A stretch of 64,000 nt of DNA from Megalopta genalis (lineage: Eukaryota; Arthropoda; Insecta; Hymenoptera; Halictidae): assembly GCF_051020955.1 (NCBI RefSeq), contig NW_027476465.1, positions 1-64,000 on the forward strand, in the 5' to 3' direction. The position numbers and the translations under genes are program-made. Numbering within the stretch: the stretch's first letter is position 1; the number at the start of each line of letters is the position of its first letter. Below are positions 14,141-26,200 of this stretch, piece after piece. Under the pieces are notes generated by a model that searched no databases, had not been told where the DNA came from, and worked only from the letters and a program-made list of their open reading frames with translations.

Positions 14141-16370
14141 TCAAATCCATGCGAAACAATTGGTTTAGCTTCAAATACTTGTGATATACATGATTTAGCT
14201 TCAACTGCATTTGAAACAAACGAGTTAGCTTATAATCCATGCGAAACACATGGTTTAGCTTCAAATTAATGCGAAGTAGAAGGGTTATATTCGTATCCAT
14301 GCGAAACAAATGGTTTAGCTTCAAATACTTGTGATATACATGATTTAGCTACAACTGCATGCGAAAAAAACGAGTTAGCTTCAAAACCAAGCGAAACACA
14401 TGATTTAGCCTCAAATCAATGCGAAGTAGAAGGCTTAGCTTCGAATAAATGCGAAACAAATGGTTTAGCTTCAAATACTTGTGATATATATGATTTAGCT
14501 ACAACTGCATGCGAAAAAAACGAGTTAGCTTCAAAACCAAGCGAAACACATGATTTCGCCTCAAATCAATGCGAAGTAGAAGGCTTAGCTTCGAATAAAT
14601 GCGAAACAAAAGGTTTAGCTTCAAATACTTGTGATATATATGATTTAGCTTCAACAGCATGCGAAACAAACGAGTTAGCTTCAAATCCATGCGAAACACA
14701 TGATTTAGCTTCAAATCAATGCGAAGTAGGAGGCTTATCTTCGATCCCATCCGATACAAATGGTTTAGCTTCAAATACTTGTGATATACATGATTTAGCT
14801 TCAACAGCATGCCAAACAAACGAGTTAGCTTCAAATCCATGCGAAACACATGATTTAGCATCAAATCAACGCTAAGTAGAAGGCTGATCTTCGAATCGAT
14901 GCGTAACAAATGGTTTAGCTTCAAATATTTGTGATATACATGATTTAGCTTCAACAGCATGCGAAACAAACGTGTTAGCTTCAAATCCATGCGAAACACA
15001 TGATTTAGCTTCAAATCAATGCGAATTAGAAGGGTTGTCTTGGAATCCATGCGAAACGTATGATATAGCTTCAAATACTTGTGATATACATGATTTAGCT
15101 TCAACAGCATGTGAAAAAAACGAGTTAGCTTCAAAACCAAGCGAAACATATGATTTAGCCTCAAATCAATGCGAAGTAGAAGGCTTAGCTTCGAATAAAT
15201 GCGAAACAAATGGTTTAGCTTCTTATACCTGTGATATACATGATTTAGCTTCAACAGCATGCGAAACAAACGAGCTAGCTTCAAATCCATGCGAAACACA
15301 TGATTTAGCATCAAATCAATGCGAAGTAGAAGGCTTATCTTCGTATCCATGCGAAACAATTGGTTTAGCTTCAAATACTTGTGATATACATGATTTAGCT
15401 TCAACTGCATGCGAAACAAACGAGTTAGCTTATAATCCATGCGAAACACATGGTTTAGCTTCAAATTAATGCGAAGTAGAAGGGTTATATTCGTATCCAT
15501 GCGAAACAAATGGTTTAGCTTCAAATACTTGTGATATACATGATTTAGGTACAACTGCATGCGAAAAAAACGAGTTAGCTTCAAAACCAAGCGAAACACA
15601 TGATTTCGCCTCAAATCAATGCGAAGTAGAAGGCTTAGCTTCGAATAAATGCGAAACAAAAGGTTTAGCTTCAAATACTTGTGATATATATGATTTAGCT
15701 TCAACAGCATGCGAAACAAACGAGTTAGCTTCAAATCCATGCGAAACACATGATTTAGCTTCAAATCAATACGAAGTAGGGGGCTTATCTTCGATCCCAT
15801 GCGATACAAATGGTTTAGCTTCGAGTACTTGTAATATACATGATTTAGCTTCAACAGCATGCGAAAGAAACGAGTTAGCTTCAAATCCATGCGAAACACA
15901 TGATTCAGATTCAAATCAATGCGAAGTAGGAGGCTTATCTTCGATCCCATCCGATACAAATGGTTTAGCTTCAAATACTTGTGATATACATGATTTAGCT
16001 TCAACAACATGCCAAACAAACGAGTTAGCTTCAAATCCATGCGAAACACATGATTTAGCATCAAATCAACGCTAAGTAGAAGGCTGATCTTCGAATCGAT
16101 GCGTAACAAATGGTTTAGCTTCAAATATTTGTGATATACATGATTTAGCTTCAACAGCATGCGAAACAAACGTGTTAGCTTCAAATCCATGCGACACACA
16201 TGATTTAGCTTCAAATCAATGCGAATTAGAAGGGTTGTCTTGGAATCCATGCGAAACGTATGATATAGCTTCAAATACTTGTGATATACATGATTTAGCT
16301 TCAACAGCATGTGAAAAAAACGAGTTAGCTTCAAAACCAAGCGAAACATATGATTTAGCCTCAAATCAAT
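14140..16370 (+). repeat. 1.2-kb tandem duplication with one internal 150-bp length difference
   Basis: Bases 14,140-14,400 match 15,340-15,600 (offset 1,200), 14,490-14,740 match 15,540-15,790 (offset 1,050), and 14,750-15,170 match 15,950-16,370 (offset 1,200 again). The copies therefore differ by whole 150-bp units gained and lost inside. Shared private variants include AGGGTTATATTCG, GCGAAACAATTGG, GCCAAACAAACG and CAACGCTAAGTAG. The longest minus-strand open stretch in the window (14,499-16,514) spans this region. Confidence 0.86.
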
Positions 16371-16514
16371 GCGAAGTAGGTGGCTTATCTTCGATCCCAT
16401 GCGATACAAATGGTTTAGCTTCAAATACTTGTGATATACATGATTTAGCTTCAACAGCATGCGAAAGAAACGAGCTAGCTTCAAATCCATGCGAAACACA
16501 TGATTTAGCATCAA
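14499..16514 (-). other. Longest minus-strand open stretch (671 codons), probably not a gene
   Basis: The translation is 67 copies of a basic decapeptide of the form LKLNHxFRMx, with no signal peptide, no non-repeat N- or C-terminus and no domain I recognise. ATG codons occur in almost every monomer on this strand, so the start has no meaning. It ends where a CTACAAC variant of monomer B gives TAG. Near-identical translations in other parts of the array are broken at different places. There is no promoter, polyadenylation signal or splice structure that I can support. A transcribed satellite producing such a peptide cannot be excluded. Confidence 0.08.
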
Positions 16515-16654
16515 ATCAATGCGAAGTAGAAGGCTGATCTACGAATCCATGCGAAGCAAATGGTTTAGCTTCAAATACTTGTGATATACATGATTTAGCT
16601 TCAACAGCATGCGAAACAAATGAGTTATATTCAAATCCAAGCGAAACACATGAT

Positions 16655-17587
16655 TTGTCTTCAAATCAATGCGAAGTAGAAAGCTTAGCTTCAAAACCAT
16701 GGGAATCAAATGGTTTAGCTTCAAATACTTGTGATATGCATGATTTAGCTTCAACTGCATGCGAAACAAACGAGTTAGCTTCAAATCCATGCGAAACACA
16801 TGATTTAGCTTCAAATCAATGCGAAGTAGGAGGCTTATCTTCGATCCCATGCGATACAAATGGTTTAGCTTCAAATACTTGTGATATACATGATTTAGCT
16901 TCAATAGCATGCGAACCAAACGAGTTAGCTTCAAATCCATGCGAAACACATGAGTTAGCTTCAAATCAATGCGAAGTGGAAGGCTTATCTTCGTATCCAT
17001 GCGAAACGAATAGTTTAGCTTCAAATACTTGTGATATACATGATTCAGCTTCAACTGCATGCGAAACAAACGAGTTAGCTTCAAATCCATGCGAAACACA
17101 TGATTTAGCTTCAAATCAATGCGAATTAGAACGGTTGTCTTGGAATCCATGCGAAACGTATGATATAGCTTCAAATACTTGTGTTATACATGATTTAGCT
17201 TCAACAGCATGTGAAAAAAACGAGTTAGCTTCAAAACCAAGCGAAACAAATGATTTAGCCTCAAATCAATGCGAAGTAGAAGGCTTAGCTTCGAATAAAT
17301 GCGAAACAAATGGTTCAGCTTCAAATACTTGTGATATACATGATTTAGCTTCAACAGCATGCGAAACAAACGAGTTAGCTTCAAATCCATGCGAAATACA
17401 TGATTTAGCTTCAAATCAATGCGAAGTAGGAGGCTTATCTTCGATCCCATGCGATACAAATGGTTTAGCTTCAAATACTTGTGATATACATGATTTAGCT
17501 TCAACAGCATGCGAAAGAAACGAGCTAGCTTCAAATCCATGCGAAACAAGTGATTTAGCATCAAATCAATGCGAAGTAGAAGGCTGA
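16655..17587 (+). other. Longest plus-strand open stretch (310 codons), probably not a gene
   Basis: The translation is 31 decapeptides of the form C-E-x-x-x-L-A-S-N-x, with one Cys per ten residues and a net acidic character. It ends at GGCTGATCT in monomer E, a stop that recurs throughout the array. There is no leader, no unique domain and no start context. I do not recognise a protein family with this repeat. Confidence 0.07.
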
Positions 17588-19281
17588 TCTTCGAATCCAT
17601 GCGAAGCAAATGGTTCAGCTTCAAATACTTGTGATATACATGATTTAGCTTCAACAGCATGCGAAACAAATGAGTTATATTCAAATCCAAGCGAAACACA
17701 TGATTTATCTTCAAATCAATGCGAAGTAGAAAGCTTAGCTTCAAAACCATGGGAATCAAATGGTTTAGCTTCAAATACTTGTGATATGCATGATTTAGCT
17801 TCCACTACTATCGAAAAAAACGAGTTAGCTTCAAATCCAAGCGAAACACATGATTTAGCCTCAAATCAATGCGAATTAGAAGGGTTATCTTCGTATCCAT
17901 GCGAAACAAATGGTTTAGCTGCAAATACTTGTGATATACGTGATTTAGCTTCAACTGCATGCGAAACAAACGAGTTAGCTTCGAATCCATGCGAAACACA
18001 TGATTTAGCATCAAATCAATGCGAAGTAGAAGACTTATCTTCGTATCCATGCGAAACAAATGGTTTAGCTGCAAATACTTGTGATATACGTGATTTAGCT
18101 TCAACTGCATGTGAAACAAACGAGTTAGCTTCGAATCCATGCGAAACGAATAGTTTAGCTTCAAATACTTGTGATGTACATGATTCAGCTTCAACTGCAT
18201 GCGAAACAAACGAGTTAGCTTCAAATCCTTGCGAAACACATGATTTAGATTAAAATCAATGCGAAGTAGAAGGCTTATCTTCGAATCCATTCGAAACAAA
18301 TGGTTTAGCTTCAAATACTTGTGATATACATGATTTAGCTTCAACAGCATGCGAAACAAACGAGTTAGCTTCAAATCCATGCGAAACACATGATTTAGCT
18401 TCAAATCAATGCGAAGTAGGAGGCTTATCTTCGATCCCATGCGATACAAATGGTTTAGCTTCAAATACTTGTGATATACATGATTTAGCTTCAACAGCAT
18501 GCGAAAGAAACGAGCTAGCTTCAAATCCATGCGAAACAAGTGATTTAGCATCAAATCAATGCGAAGTAGAAGGCTGATCTTCGAATCCATGCGAAGCAAA
18601 TGGTTTAGCTTCAAATACTTGTGATATACATGATTTAGCTTCAACAGCATGCGAAACAAATGAGTTATATTCAAATCCAAGCGAAACACATGATTTATCT
18701 TCAAATCAATGCGAAGTAGAAAGCTTAGCTTCAAAACCATGGGAAACAAATGGTTTAGCTTCAAATACTTGTGATATGCATGATTTAGCTTCAACTACTA
18801 TCGAAAAAAACGAGTTAGCTTCAAATCCAAGCGAAACACATGATTTAGCCTCAAATCAATGCGAATTAGAAGGGTTATCTTCGTATCCATGCGAAACAAA
18901 TGGTTTAGCTGCAAATACTTGTGATATACGTGATTTAGCTTCAACTGCATGCGAAACAAACGAGTTAGCTTCGAATCCATGCGAAACACATGATTTAGCA
19001 TCAAATCAATGCGAAGTAGAAGACTTATCTTCGTATCCATGCGAAACAAATGGTTTAGCTGCAAATACTTGTGATATACGTGATTTAGCTTCAACTGCAT
19101 GCGAAACAAACGAGTTAGCTTCGAATCCATGCGAAACGAATAGTTTAGCTTCAAATACTTGTGATGTACATGATTCAACTTCAACTGCATGCGAAACAAA
19201 CGAGTTAGCTTCAAATCCTTGCGAAACACATGAGTTAGATTAAAATCAATGCGAAGTAGAAGGCTTATCTTCGAATCCATT
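17371..19281 (+). repeat. 990-bp tandem duplication
   Basis: Bases 17,371-18,291 match 18,361-19,281 almost exactly. Each copy holds the GCGAAGCAAATGG form of A, the AAGCTT/CCATGG block (17,731 and 18,721), the CAACTACTATCG junction and two GATATACGTGATTTAGC forms of B. Small differences, such as GGTTCAGC against GGTTTAGC and GATTCAGC against GATTCAAC, separate the copies. A related partial copy lies upstream at about 16,430-16,770 (offset 1,050). Confidence 0.87.
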
Positions 19282-21822
19282 CGAAACAAATGGTTTAGCT
19301 TCTAATACTTGTGATATACATGCTTTAGCTTCAACTGCATGCGAAACAAACGAGTTAGCTTATAATCCATGCGAAACACATGGTTTAGCTTCCAATTAAT
19401 GCGAAGTAGAAGGGTTATCTTCGTATCCATGCGAAACAAATGGTTTAGCTTCAAAGACTTGTGATACATTTGATTTAGCTTCAACAGCATGCGAAACAAA
19501 CGAGTTATCTTCAAATACATGCGAAACACATGATTTAGCTTCAAATCAATGCGAAGTAGAAGGCTGATCTTCGAATCCATGCGAAACAAATGGTTTAGCT
19601 TCAAATAATTGTGATATATATGATTTAGCTTCAACTGCATGCGAAACAAACGAGTTACCTTCAAATCCATGCGAAACACATGATTTAGCTTCAAATCAAT
19701 GCGAAGTAGGAGGCTTATCTTCGATCCCATGCGATACAAATGGTTTAGCTTCAAATACTTGTGTTATACATGATTTAGCTTCAACAGCATGCGAAACAAA
19801 CGAGCTAGCTTCAAATCCATGCGAAACACATGAGCTAGCTTCAAATCAATGCGAAGTGGAAGGCTTATCTTCGTATCCATGCGAAACGAATAGTTTAGCT
19901 TCAAATACTTGTGATATACATGATTCAGCTTCAACTGCATGCGAAACAAACGAGTTAGCTTTAAATCCATGCGAAACACATGATTTAGATTAAAATCAAT
20001 GCGAAGTAGAAGGCTTAGCTTCGAATAAATGCGAAACAAATGGTTTAGCTTCAAATACTTGTGATATATATGATTTAGCTTCAACAGCATGCGAAACAAA
20101 CGAGTTAGCTTCAAATCAATGCGAAGTGGAAGGCTTATCTTCGTATCCATGCGAAACGAATAGTTTAGCTTCAAATACTTGTGATATACATGATTCAGCT
20201 TCAACTGCATGCGAAACAAACGAGTTAGCTTCGAATCCATGCGAAACACATGATTTAGCATCAAATCAATGCGAAGTAGAAGACTTATCTTCGTATCCAT
20301 GCGAAACAAATGGTTTAGCTGCAAATACTTGTGATATACGTGATTTAGCTTCAACTGCATGCGAAACATACGAGTTAGCTTCGAATCCATGCTAAACGAA
20401 TAGTTTAGCTTCAAATACTTGTGATGTACATGATTCAGCTTCAACTGAATGCGAAACAAACGAGTTAGCTTCGAATCCATGCGAAACGAATAGTTTAGCT
20501 TCAAATACTTGTGATGTACATGATTCAACTTCAACTGCATGCGAAACAAACGAGTTAGCTTCAAATCCTTGCGAAACACATGAGTTAGATTAAAATCAAT
20601 GCGAAGTAGAAGGCTTATCTTCGAATCCATTCGAAACAAATGGTTTAGCTTCTAATACTTGTGATATACATGCTTTAGCTTCAACTGCATGCGAAACAAA
20701 CGAGTTAGCTTATAATCCATGCGAAACACATGGTTTAGCTTCCAATTAATGCGAAGTAGAAGGGTTATCTTCGTATCCATGCGAAACAAATGGTTTAGCT
20801 TCAAAGACTTGTGATACATTTGATTTAGCTTCAACAGCATGCGAAACAAACGAGTTATCTTCAAATACATGCGAAACACATGATTTAGCTTCAAATCAAT
20901 GCGAAGTAGAAGGCTGATCTTCGAATCCATGCGAAACAAATGGTTTAGCTTCAAATAATTGTGATATATATGATTTAGCTTCAACTGCATGCGAAACAAA
21001 CGAGTTACCTTCAAATCCATGCGAAACACATGATTTAGCTTCAAATCAATGCGAAGTAGGAGGCTTATCTTCGATCCCATGCGATACAAATGGTTTAGCT
21101 TCAAATACTTGTGTTATACATGATTTAGCTTCAACAGCATGCGAAACAAACGAGCTAGCTTCAAATCCATGCGAAACACATGAGCTAGCTTCAAATCAAT
21201 GCGAAGTGGAAGGCTTATCTTCGTATCCATGCGAAACGAATAGTTTAGCTTCAAATACTTGTGATATACATGATTCAGCTTCAACTGCATGCGAAACAAA
21301 CGAGTTAGCTTTAAATCCATGCGAAACACATGATTTAGATTAAAATCAATGCGAAGTAGAAGGCTTAGCTTCGAATAAATGCGAAACAAATGGTTTAGCT
21401 TCAAATACTTGTGATATATATGATTTAGCTTCAACAGCATGCGAAACAAACGAGTTAGCTTCAAATCAATGCGAAGTGGAAGGCTTATCTTCGTATCCAT
21501 GCGAAACGAATAGTTTAGCTTCAAATACTTGTGATATACATGATTCAGCTTCAACTGCATGCGAAACAAACGAGTTAGCTTCGAATCCATGCGAAACACA
21601 TGATTTAGCATCAAATCAATGCGAAGTAGAAGACTTATCTTCGTATCCATGCGAAACAAATGGTTTAGCTGCAAATACTTGTGATATACGTGATTTAGCT
21701 TCAACTGCATGCGAAACATACGAGTTAGCTTCGAATCCATGCTAAACGAATAGTTTAGCTTCAAATACTTGTGATGTACATGATTCAGCTTCAACTGAAT
21801 GCGAAACAAACGAGTTAGCTTC
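19101..21822 (+). repeat. Clean 1,350-bp tandem duplication
   Basis: Bases 19,101-20,472 and 20,451-21,822 appear identical or nearly so over about 1,370 bp, at an offset of exactly 45 monomers. Private variants present in both copies include CATGAGTTAGATTAAAATC, ACATGCTTTAGC, GCTTCCAATTAATGCG, TCAAAGACTTGTGATAC and CAACTGAATGCG. The match being slightly longer than the offset fits a simple in-register unequal exchange, and its high identity marks it as a recent event. Confidence 0.93.
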
Positions 21823-23275
21823 AAATCCTTGCGAAACACATGATTTAGATTAAAATCAATGCGATGTAGAAGGCTTATCTTCGAATCCATTCGAAACAAA
21901 TGGTTTAGGTTCAAATACTTGTGATATACATGATTTAGCTTCAACTGCATGCGAAACAAACGAGTTAGCTTAAAATCCATGCGGAAAACATGATTTAGCT
22001 TCAAATCAATGCGAAGTAGAAGGCTGATCTTCGAATCCATGCGAAGCCAATGGTTTAGCTTCAAATACTTGTGATACACTTGATTTAGCTTCAACTGCTC
22101 GCGAATCAAACAAGTTAGCTTCAAATCCATGCGAACACATGATTTAGCTTCAAATCAATGCGAAGTAGGAGGCTTATCTTCGATTCCATGCGATACAAAT
22201 GGTTTAGCTTCAAATACATGTGATGTACATGATTTAGCTACAGCAGCATGCGAAACAAACGAGTTAGCTTCAAATCCATGCGAAACACATGATTTAGATT
22301 AAAATCAATGCGAAGTAGAAGGCTTATCTTCGAATCCATGCGAAACAAATGGTTTAGCTTCTAATACTTGTGATATACATGATTTAGCTTCAACTGCATG
22401 CGAAACAAACGAGTTAGCTTCGAATCCATGCGAAACACATGATTTAGCATCAAATCAATGCGAAGTAGAAGACTTATCTTCGTATCCATGCGAAACAAAT
22501 GGTTTAGCTGCAAATACTTGTGATATACGTGATTTAGCTTCAACTGCATGCGAAACAAACGAGTTAGCTTCGAATCCATGCGAAACGAATAGTTTAGCTT
22601 CAAATACTTGTGACGTACATGATTCAGCTACAACAGCATGCGAAACAAACGAGTTAGCTTCAAATCCATGCGAAACACATGATTTAGATTAAAATCAATG
22701 CGAAGTAGACGGCTTATCTTCGAATCCATGCGAAACAAATGGTTTATTTTCTAATACTTGTGATATACATGATTTAGCTTCAACTGCATGCGAAACAAAC
22801 GAGTTAGCTTATAATCCATGCAAAACACACGATTTAGCTTCAAATCAATGCGAAGTAGAAGGCTGATCTTCGAATCCATGCGAAACAAATGGTTTAGCTT
22901 CAAATACTTGTGATATATATGATTTAGCTTCAACAGCATGCGAAACAAACGAGTTAGCTTCAAATCCATGCGAAACACATGATTTAGCTTCAAATCAATG
23001 CGAAGTAGGAGGCTTATCTTCGATCCCATGCGATACAAATGGTTTAGCTTCAAATACTTGTGTTATACAAGATTTAGCTTCAACAGCATGCGAAACAAAC
23101 GAGTTAGCTTCAAATCCATGCGAAACACATGATTTAGATTAAAATCAATGCGAAGTAGACGGCTTATCTTCGAATCCATGCGAAACAAATGGTTTATTTT
23201 CTAATACTTGTGATATACATGATTTAGCTTCAACTGCATGCGAAACAAACGAGTTAGCTTATAATCCATGCGAAA
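21823..23275 (+). repeat. Array segment with TCGCGA block and 450-bp local repeat
   Basis: The TCGCGA block lies at 22,099 with its 29-bp D monomer at 22,129-22,157. Bases 22,630-22,825 match 23,080-23,275 at an offset of 450, sharing GAAGTAGACGGC and GGTTTATTTTCTAATAC. The same GACGGC plus TTTATTTTC combination recurs at about 37,735, 38,425, 42,924, 43,614, 48,203 and 48,893. No gene is seen. Confidence 0.84.
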
Positions 23276-26200
23276 CACATGGTTTAGCTTCAAATTAATG
23301 CGAAGTAGAAGGGTTATCTTCGTATCCATGCGAAACAAATGGTTTAGTTTCAAATACTTGTGATACATTTGATTTAGCTTCAACAGCATGCGAAACAAAC
23401 GAGTTATCTTCAAATACATGCGAAACACATGATTTAGCTTCAAATCAATGCGAAGTAGAAGGCTGATCTTCGAAACCACGCGAAAAAATTGGTTTAGCTT
23501 CAAATACTTGTGATATATATGATTTAGCTTCAACAGCATGCGAAACAAACGAGTTAGCTTCAAATCCATGCGAAACACATGATTTAGCATCAAATCAATG
23601 CGAAGTAGGAGGCTTATCTTCGAATCCATGCGAAACAAATGGTTTAGCTTCAAATACTTGTGATATACATGATTTAGTTACAACTGCATGCGAAAAAAAC
23701 GAGTTATCTTCAAAACCAAGGGAAACACATGATTTAGCCTCAAATCAATGCGAAGTAGAAGGCTTAGCTTCGAATAAATGCGATACAAATGGTTTAGCTT
23801 CAAATACTTGTGATATATATGATTTAACTTCAACAGCATGCGAAACAACGAGTTAGCTTCAAATCCATGCGAAACACATGATTTAGCTTCAAATCAATGC
23901 GAAGTAGGAGGCTTATCTTCGATCCCATGCAATACAAATGGTTTAGCTTCAAATTCTTGTGATATACATGATTTAGCTTCAACAGCATGCGAAACAAACG
24001 AGTTAGCTTCGAATCCATGCGAAACGAATAGTTTAGCTTCAAATACTTGTGATGTACATGATTCAACTTCAACTGCATGCGAAACAAACGAGTTAGCTTC
24101 AAATCCTTGCGAAACACATGATTTAGATTAAAATCGATGCGAAGTAGAAGGCTTATCTTCGAATCCATTCGAAACAAATGGTTTAGCTTCTAATACTTGT
24201 GATATACATGATTTAGCTTCAACTGCATGCGAAACAAACGAGTTAGCTTATAATCCATGCGAAACACATGGTTTAGCTTCCAATTAATGCGAAGTAGAAG
24301 GGTTATCTTCGTATCCATGCGAAACAAATGGTTTAGCTTCAAAGACTTGTGATACATTTGATTTAGCTTCAACAGCATGCGAAACAAACGAGTTATCTTC
24401 AAATACATGCGAAACACATGATTTAGCTTCAAATCAATGCGAAGTAGAAGGCTGATCTTCGAATCCATGCGAAACAAATGGTTTAGCTTCAAATAATTGT
24501 GATATATATGATTTAGCTTCAACTGCATGCGAAACAAACGAGTTACATTCAAATCCATGCGAAACACATGATTTAGCTTCAAATCAATGCGAAGTAGGAG
24601 GCTTATCTTCGATCCCATGCGATACAAATGGTTTAGCTTCAAATACTTGTGTTATACATGATTTAGCTTCAACAGCATGCGAAACAAACGAGCTAGCTTC
24701 AAATCCATGCGAAACACATGAGCTAGCTTCAAATCAATGCGAAGTGGAAGGCTTATCTTCGTATCCATGCGAAACGAATAGTTTAGCTTCAAATACTTGT
24801 GATATACATGATTCAGCTTCAACTGCATGCGAAACAAACGAGTTAGCTTTAAATCCATGCGAAACACATGATTTAGATTAAAATCAATGCGAAGTAGAAG
24901 GCTTATCTTCGAATCGATGCGAAACAAATGGCTTAGCTTCAAATACTTGTGATATACATGATTTAGACACATCTGCATGCGAAAAAAACGAGTTAGCTTC
25001 AAAACCAAGCGAAACACATGATTTAGCCTCAAATCAATGCGCAGTAGGAGGCTTATCTTCGATCCCATCCGATACAAATGGTTTAGCTTCAAATACTTGT
25101 GATATACATGATTTAGCTTCAACAGCATGCGAAACAAACGAGCTAGCTTCAAATCCATGCGAAACACATGATTTAGCATCAAATCAATGCGAAGTAGAAG
25201 GCTTATCTTCGAATCCATGCGAAACAAATGGTTTAGCTTCAAATACTTGTGATATACATGATTTAGCTACAACTGCATGCGAAAAAAACGAGTTATCTTC
25301 AAAACCAAGCGAAACACATGATTTAGCCTCAAATCAATGCGAAGTAGAAGGCTTAGCTTCGAATAAATGCGAAACAAATGGTTTAGCTTCAAATACTTGT
25401 GATATATATGATTTAGCTTCAACAGCATGCGAAACAAACGAGTTAGCTTCAAATCCATGCGAAACACATGATTTAGCTTCAAATCAATGCGAAGTAGGAG
25501 GCTTATCTTCGATCCCATGCGATACAAATGGTTTAGCTTCAAATACTTGTGATATACATGATTTAGCTTCAACAGCATGCGAAAGAAACGAGTTAGCTTC
25601 AAATCCATGCGAAACACATGATGCAGATTCAAATCAATGCGAAGTAGGAGGCTTATCTTCGATCCCATCCGATACAAATGGTTTAGCTTCAAATAGTTGT
25701 GATATACATGATTTAGCTTCAACAGCATGCGAAACAAACGAGTTAGCTTAAAATCCATGCGAAACTCATGATTTAGCATCAAATCAATGCGAAGTGGAAG
25801 GCTTATCTTCGAATCAATGCGAAACAAATGGTTTAGCTTCAAATATTTGTGATATACATGATTTAGCTTCAACAGCATGCGAAACAAACGAGTTAGCTTC
25901 AAATCCATGCGAAACACATGATTTAGCTTCAAATCAATGCGAAGTAGGAGGCTTATCTTCGATCCCATGCGATACAAATGGTTTAGCTTCAAATACTTGT
26001 GATATACATGATTTAGCTTCAACAGCATGCGAAAGAAACGAGCTAGCTTCAAATCCATGCGAAACAAGTGATTTAGCATCAAATCAATGCGAAGTAGAAG
26101 GCTGATCTTCGAATCCATGCGAAGCAAATGGTTTAGCTTCAAATACTTGTGATATACATGATTTAGCTTCAACAGCATGCGAAACAAATGAGTTATATTC

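Noticed and set aside
14499..16514. Real protein-coding gene for a decapeptide-repeat protein (minus strand)
   Set aside because: No non-repeat ends, starts in nearly every monomer, stops and frameshifts spread by amplification, and the opposite strand is equally open in the consensus. The longer minus frame is explained by having fewer codons one step from a stop than the plus frame (which is rich in TTA, TCA, GAA, TGC).
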